Source: Gracilibacillus lacisalsi DSM 19029
GTDB lineage: Bacteria; Bacillota; Bacilli; Bacillales; Amphibacillaceae
NCBI RefSeq assembly: GCF_000377765.1
Contig: NZ_KB898667.1
Span: forward strand, 186,001 to 250,000
Length of the DNA: 64,000 bases
Direction: 5' to 3'
Under the pieces are notes generated by a model, which ran no database searches, was not told where the DNA came from, and saw only the letters and a list, made by a program, of their open reading frames with translations. A program made the position numbers and the translations under genes. Of the stretch, positions 62,548-64,000 are shown one piece after another; the stretch's first letter is position 1, and each line of letters starts with the position of its first letter.

Positions 62548-63852
62548 ATGGAATGGATAGTTGTCGTTTCAGTTATTGTCATGCTTGCCCTAAGTTTGTT
62601 AAGAGTTCATGTTATTTTTGCAATTATTATTGCTGCGATAGTAGCTGGACTGATGGCGGGTATGAATATTCAGGATACAGTTAATCTGTTAATTGAGGGG
62701 ATGGGTGGTCAGGCGAGTACAGCTTTAAGTTATATTTTACTCGGTGTATTTGCAGCTATGATCAGTTATACTGGAATTACTTCAATATTAGTTCGATCTT
62801 TAATTAAAGTACTCACTGGCAAAAAAACGATGCTAGTATTAGCAATTGCAGGTATTGCTTCATTTTCCCAAAATGCTGTACCGGTACATATTGCATTTAT
62901 TCCAATTTTAATACCACCATTATTAAAATTATTTGATCAAATGCAATTGGATCGACGTGCAGTAGCGACTGCTTTGACATTCGGTCTTAAAGCACCTTAC
63001 GTTATGATTCCTTTAGGGTATGGTCTTATTTTCCATGAAACAATTCAGAGTGGAATGAGCAATAATGGAATAGATATTACAGTAAGAGAAATTGCTTTAT
63101 CGTTGTTATTACCAGGTATCGGTATGATCATAGGTTTACTAATAGCGGTATTTATTAGCTACCGTAAACCTCGTGAAGCGAAGCAATGGTTGCCAACTGA
63201 TGGGATAAGCAGGGATGCGCAGGAAAATATAACCTTTAATTATACGCACGGTTTAACAATTTTAGCCATTTTAGCTGCCTTAGTTGTACAAATTTTTACC
63301 GAGAGTCTTGTAATTGGTGCGTTGACAGGTGTGATTTTAATGGTGTTATTCTTTGCCGTACCATTACGAGAGGGAGACGCATTTGTTCAACAAGGTGTCG
63401 GTATCATGGGGACGATCGCCTTTGTTATGCTTGTTTCATCTGGTTTCGGTCATATTTTGCAGGAAACAGGTGCGGTAGATTCGTTAGTAACTTCATCATC
63501 TGATATGTTAGCAGGTAATCAGGCAATTATCGCCTTTATTTTATTGTTAGTTGGTTTAGTCATTACATTAGGAATAGGTTCTTCCTTTGGTACGATACCG
63601 ATTATCGCAGCACTCTATGTTCCGATTTGTATGGCAGCAGGATTCTCGCCAATGGCTATAGCGGTATTGATTGGTACTGCAGGTGCACTAGGGGATGCTG
63701 GTAGCCCTGCGAGTGATAGTACATTAGGTCCGACATCCGGATTAAGTGCTGATGGGAAACACCATCATATCTGGGATACATGTGTACCAACCTTTTTACA
63801 CTTTAATATTCCATTGTTTTTATTTGGATGGATTGCCAGCATTATTTTATAA
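62548..63852 (+). CDS. Na+/H+ antiporter-family (YuiF-like) membrane protein
   Basis: 434 residues with about eleven helices. Family blocks: SLLRVHVIFAIIIAAIVAGL, ILLGVFAAMISYTGITSILV, ASFSQNAVPVHIAFIPILIP and the C-terminal GALGDAGSPASDSTLGPTSG followed by ADGKHHHIWDTCVPTFLHFN. This is the YuiF branch of the NhaC-related antiporters. Some relatives have been proposed to import amino acids rather than exchange sodium, so the substrate is open. Ribosome site AGAGGGAGAGG. Confidence 0.88.
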   Translation: MEWIVVVSVIVMLALSLLRVHVIFAIIIAAIVAGLMAGMNIQDTVNLLIEGMGGQASTALSYILLGVFAAMISYTGITSILVRSLIKVLTGKKTMLVLAIAGIASFSQNAVPVHIAFIPILIPPLLKLFDQMQLDRRAVATALTFGLKAPYVMIPLGYGLIFHETIQSGMSNNGIDITVREIALSLLLPGIGMIIGLLIAVFISYRKPREAKQWLPTDGISRDAQENITFNYTHGLTILAILAALVVQIFTESLVIGALTGVILMVLFFAVPLREGDAFVQQGVGIMGTIAFVMLVSSGFGHILQETGAVDSLVTSSSDMLAGNQAIIAFILLLVGLVITLGIGSSFGTIPIIAALYVPICMAAGFSPMAIAVLIGTAGALGDAGSPASDSTLGPTSGLSADGKHHHIWDTCVPTFLHFNIPLFLFGWIASIIL

Positions 63853-63908
63853 AATCATAGGATATGAACACCATTTTTACTTAGACTAAAAATAAAAAAG
63901 GTGATCAT

Positions 63909-64000
63909 ATGAAGAAAATAGTCGTAATGGTGATGTTATGCTTGCTGGTTATCCCTATGGAGGCTGGAGCAGTCAGCTATGGTTGGGGATATAAGAAAGG
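63909..64000 (+). CDS. pdaA: Start of a PdaA-like polysaccharide deacetylase gene (partial)
   Basis: Only 30 codons before the window ends. A signal peptide (KKIVVMVMLCLLVIPMEAGA) is followed by VSYGWGYKKG, resembling the start of mature PdaA, the spore-cortex muramic acid deacetylase (INWGFKRS-like in B. subtilis). pdaA lies next to the yfk genes in B. subtilis, which supports the call, but the catalytic domain is outside the window. ATG follows AAAGGTGATCAT. Confidence 0.6.
   Translation, partial: MKKIVVMVMLCLLVIPMEAGAVSYGWGYKK

Overview
The window comes from a low-GC, endospore-forming Gram-positive bacterium of the Bacillaceae. The evidence is strong AGGAGG-type ribosome sites, many GTG and TTG starts, germinant-receptor genes, a MetNPQ operon behind a SAM riboswitch, a FapR box in front of fabI, and gene order shared with the Bacillus subtilis yfl-yfk-pdaA region (yflJ, yflK, yfkJ-I-H, yfkD, then the start of a PdaA-like gene). 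Acidic proteins, two cation/proton antiporter-type carriers and an SLAP-domain protein would suit a moderately halophilic genus such as Gracilibacillus, Oceanobacillus or Virgibacillus, but the genus cannot be fixed from the sequence alone. No tRNA, rRNA, CRISPR array, prophage or intact insertion sequence was seen.

Layout. 0-8.4 kb: truncated AGCS symporter, fabI, a large RND exporter, a lipoprotein D,D-carboxypeptidase and a YhgE/Pip membrane protein. 8.4-15 kb: a germination block. GerA- and GerC-type genes on the plus strand converge on a GerB-type permease and a 45-residue membrane peptide on the minus strand. Two paralogous ATP-grasp genes flank the block. 15-18.4 kb: a DUF1538 membrane protein with a tandem PII-like partner, then an aadK-type nucleotidyltransferase. 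18.5-25.4 kb: PAS-GGDEF-EAL protein, TetR with a divergent ABC exporter and a clear operator, an SLAP protein and a dead chemoreceptor gene. 25.4-31.7 kb: metNPQ with its SAM-I riboswitch, a SIMPL protein, the ACT/UPF0210 pair and a Cof-type phosphatase. 31.9-40.5 kb: gnd and zwf (oxidative pentose phosphate branch), antiporter, small tyrosine recombinase, cyclase-family hydrolase, yutF and a DMT exporter. 40.9-43.8 kb: a secreted beta-helix/ricin-type lectin protein and two frameshifted lipoprotein genes. 43.9-48.5 kb: a NEW3-ABC exporter operon divergent from an ECF sigma/anti-sigma pair. 48.5-55 kb: mreBH and the yfl/yfk block. 55-64 kb: an amino-acid ABC transporter without its ATPase, a sqdB-sqdX-gtrA cluster predicted to make and move the sulfolipid SQDG, osmC, yfkD, a Na+/H+ antiporter-family gene and the start of a pdaA-like gene.

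The intergenic DNA is unusually structured. A mosaic repeat family occurs at about 8.5, 17.4, 33.4, 56.9 and 62 kb. It is built from long imperfect hairpins (modules A and B) and a roughly 150-bp element with complementary ends (module C). Two loci carry near-identical copies of about 680 bp. Module A stems change in a paired way between copies. Separately, exact 21-bp tandem arrays with a GTGCCCGATA core (14.9 and 43.8 kb), a 51-bp array of TGTCCGTAAG hairpins (36.2 kb) and inverted TGTCCG repeats (18.4 and 49.9 kb) lie at or near gene ends. In three cases the repeat supplies the last codons or the stop of the upstream gene. The SQDG cluster and this layered repeat system are the two most interesting signals here.
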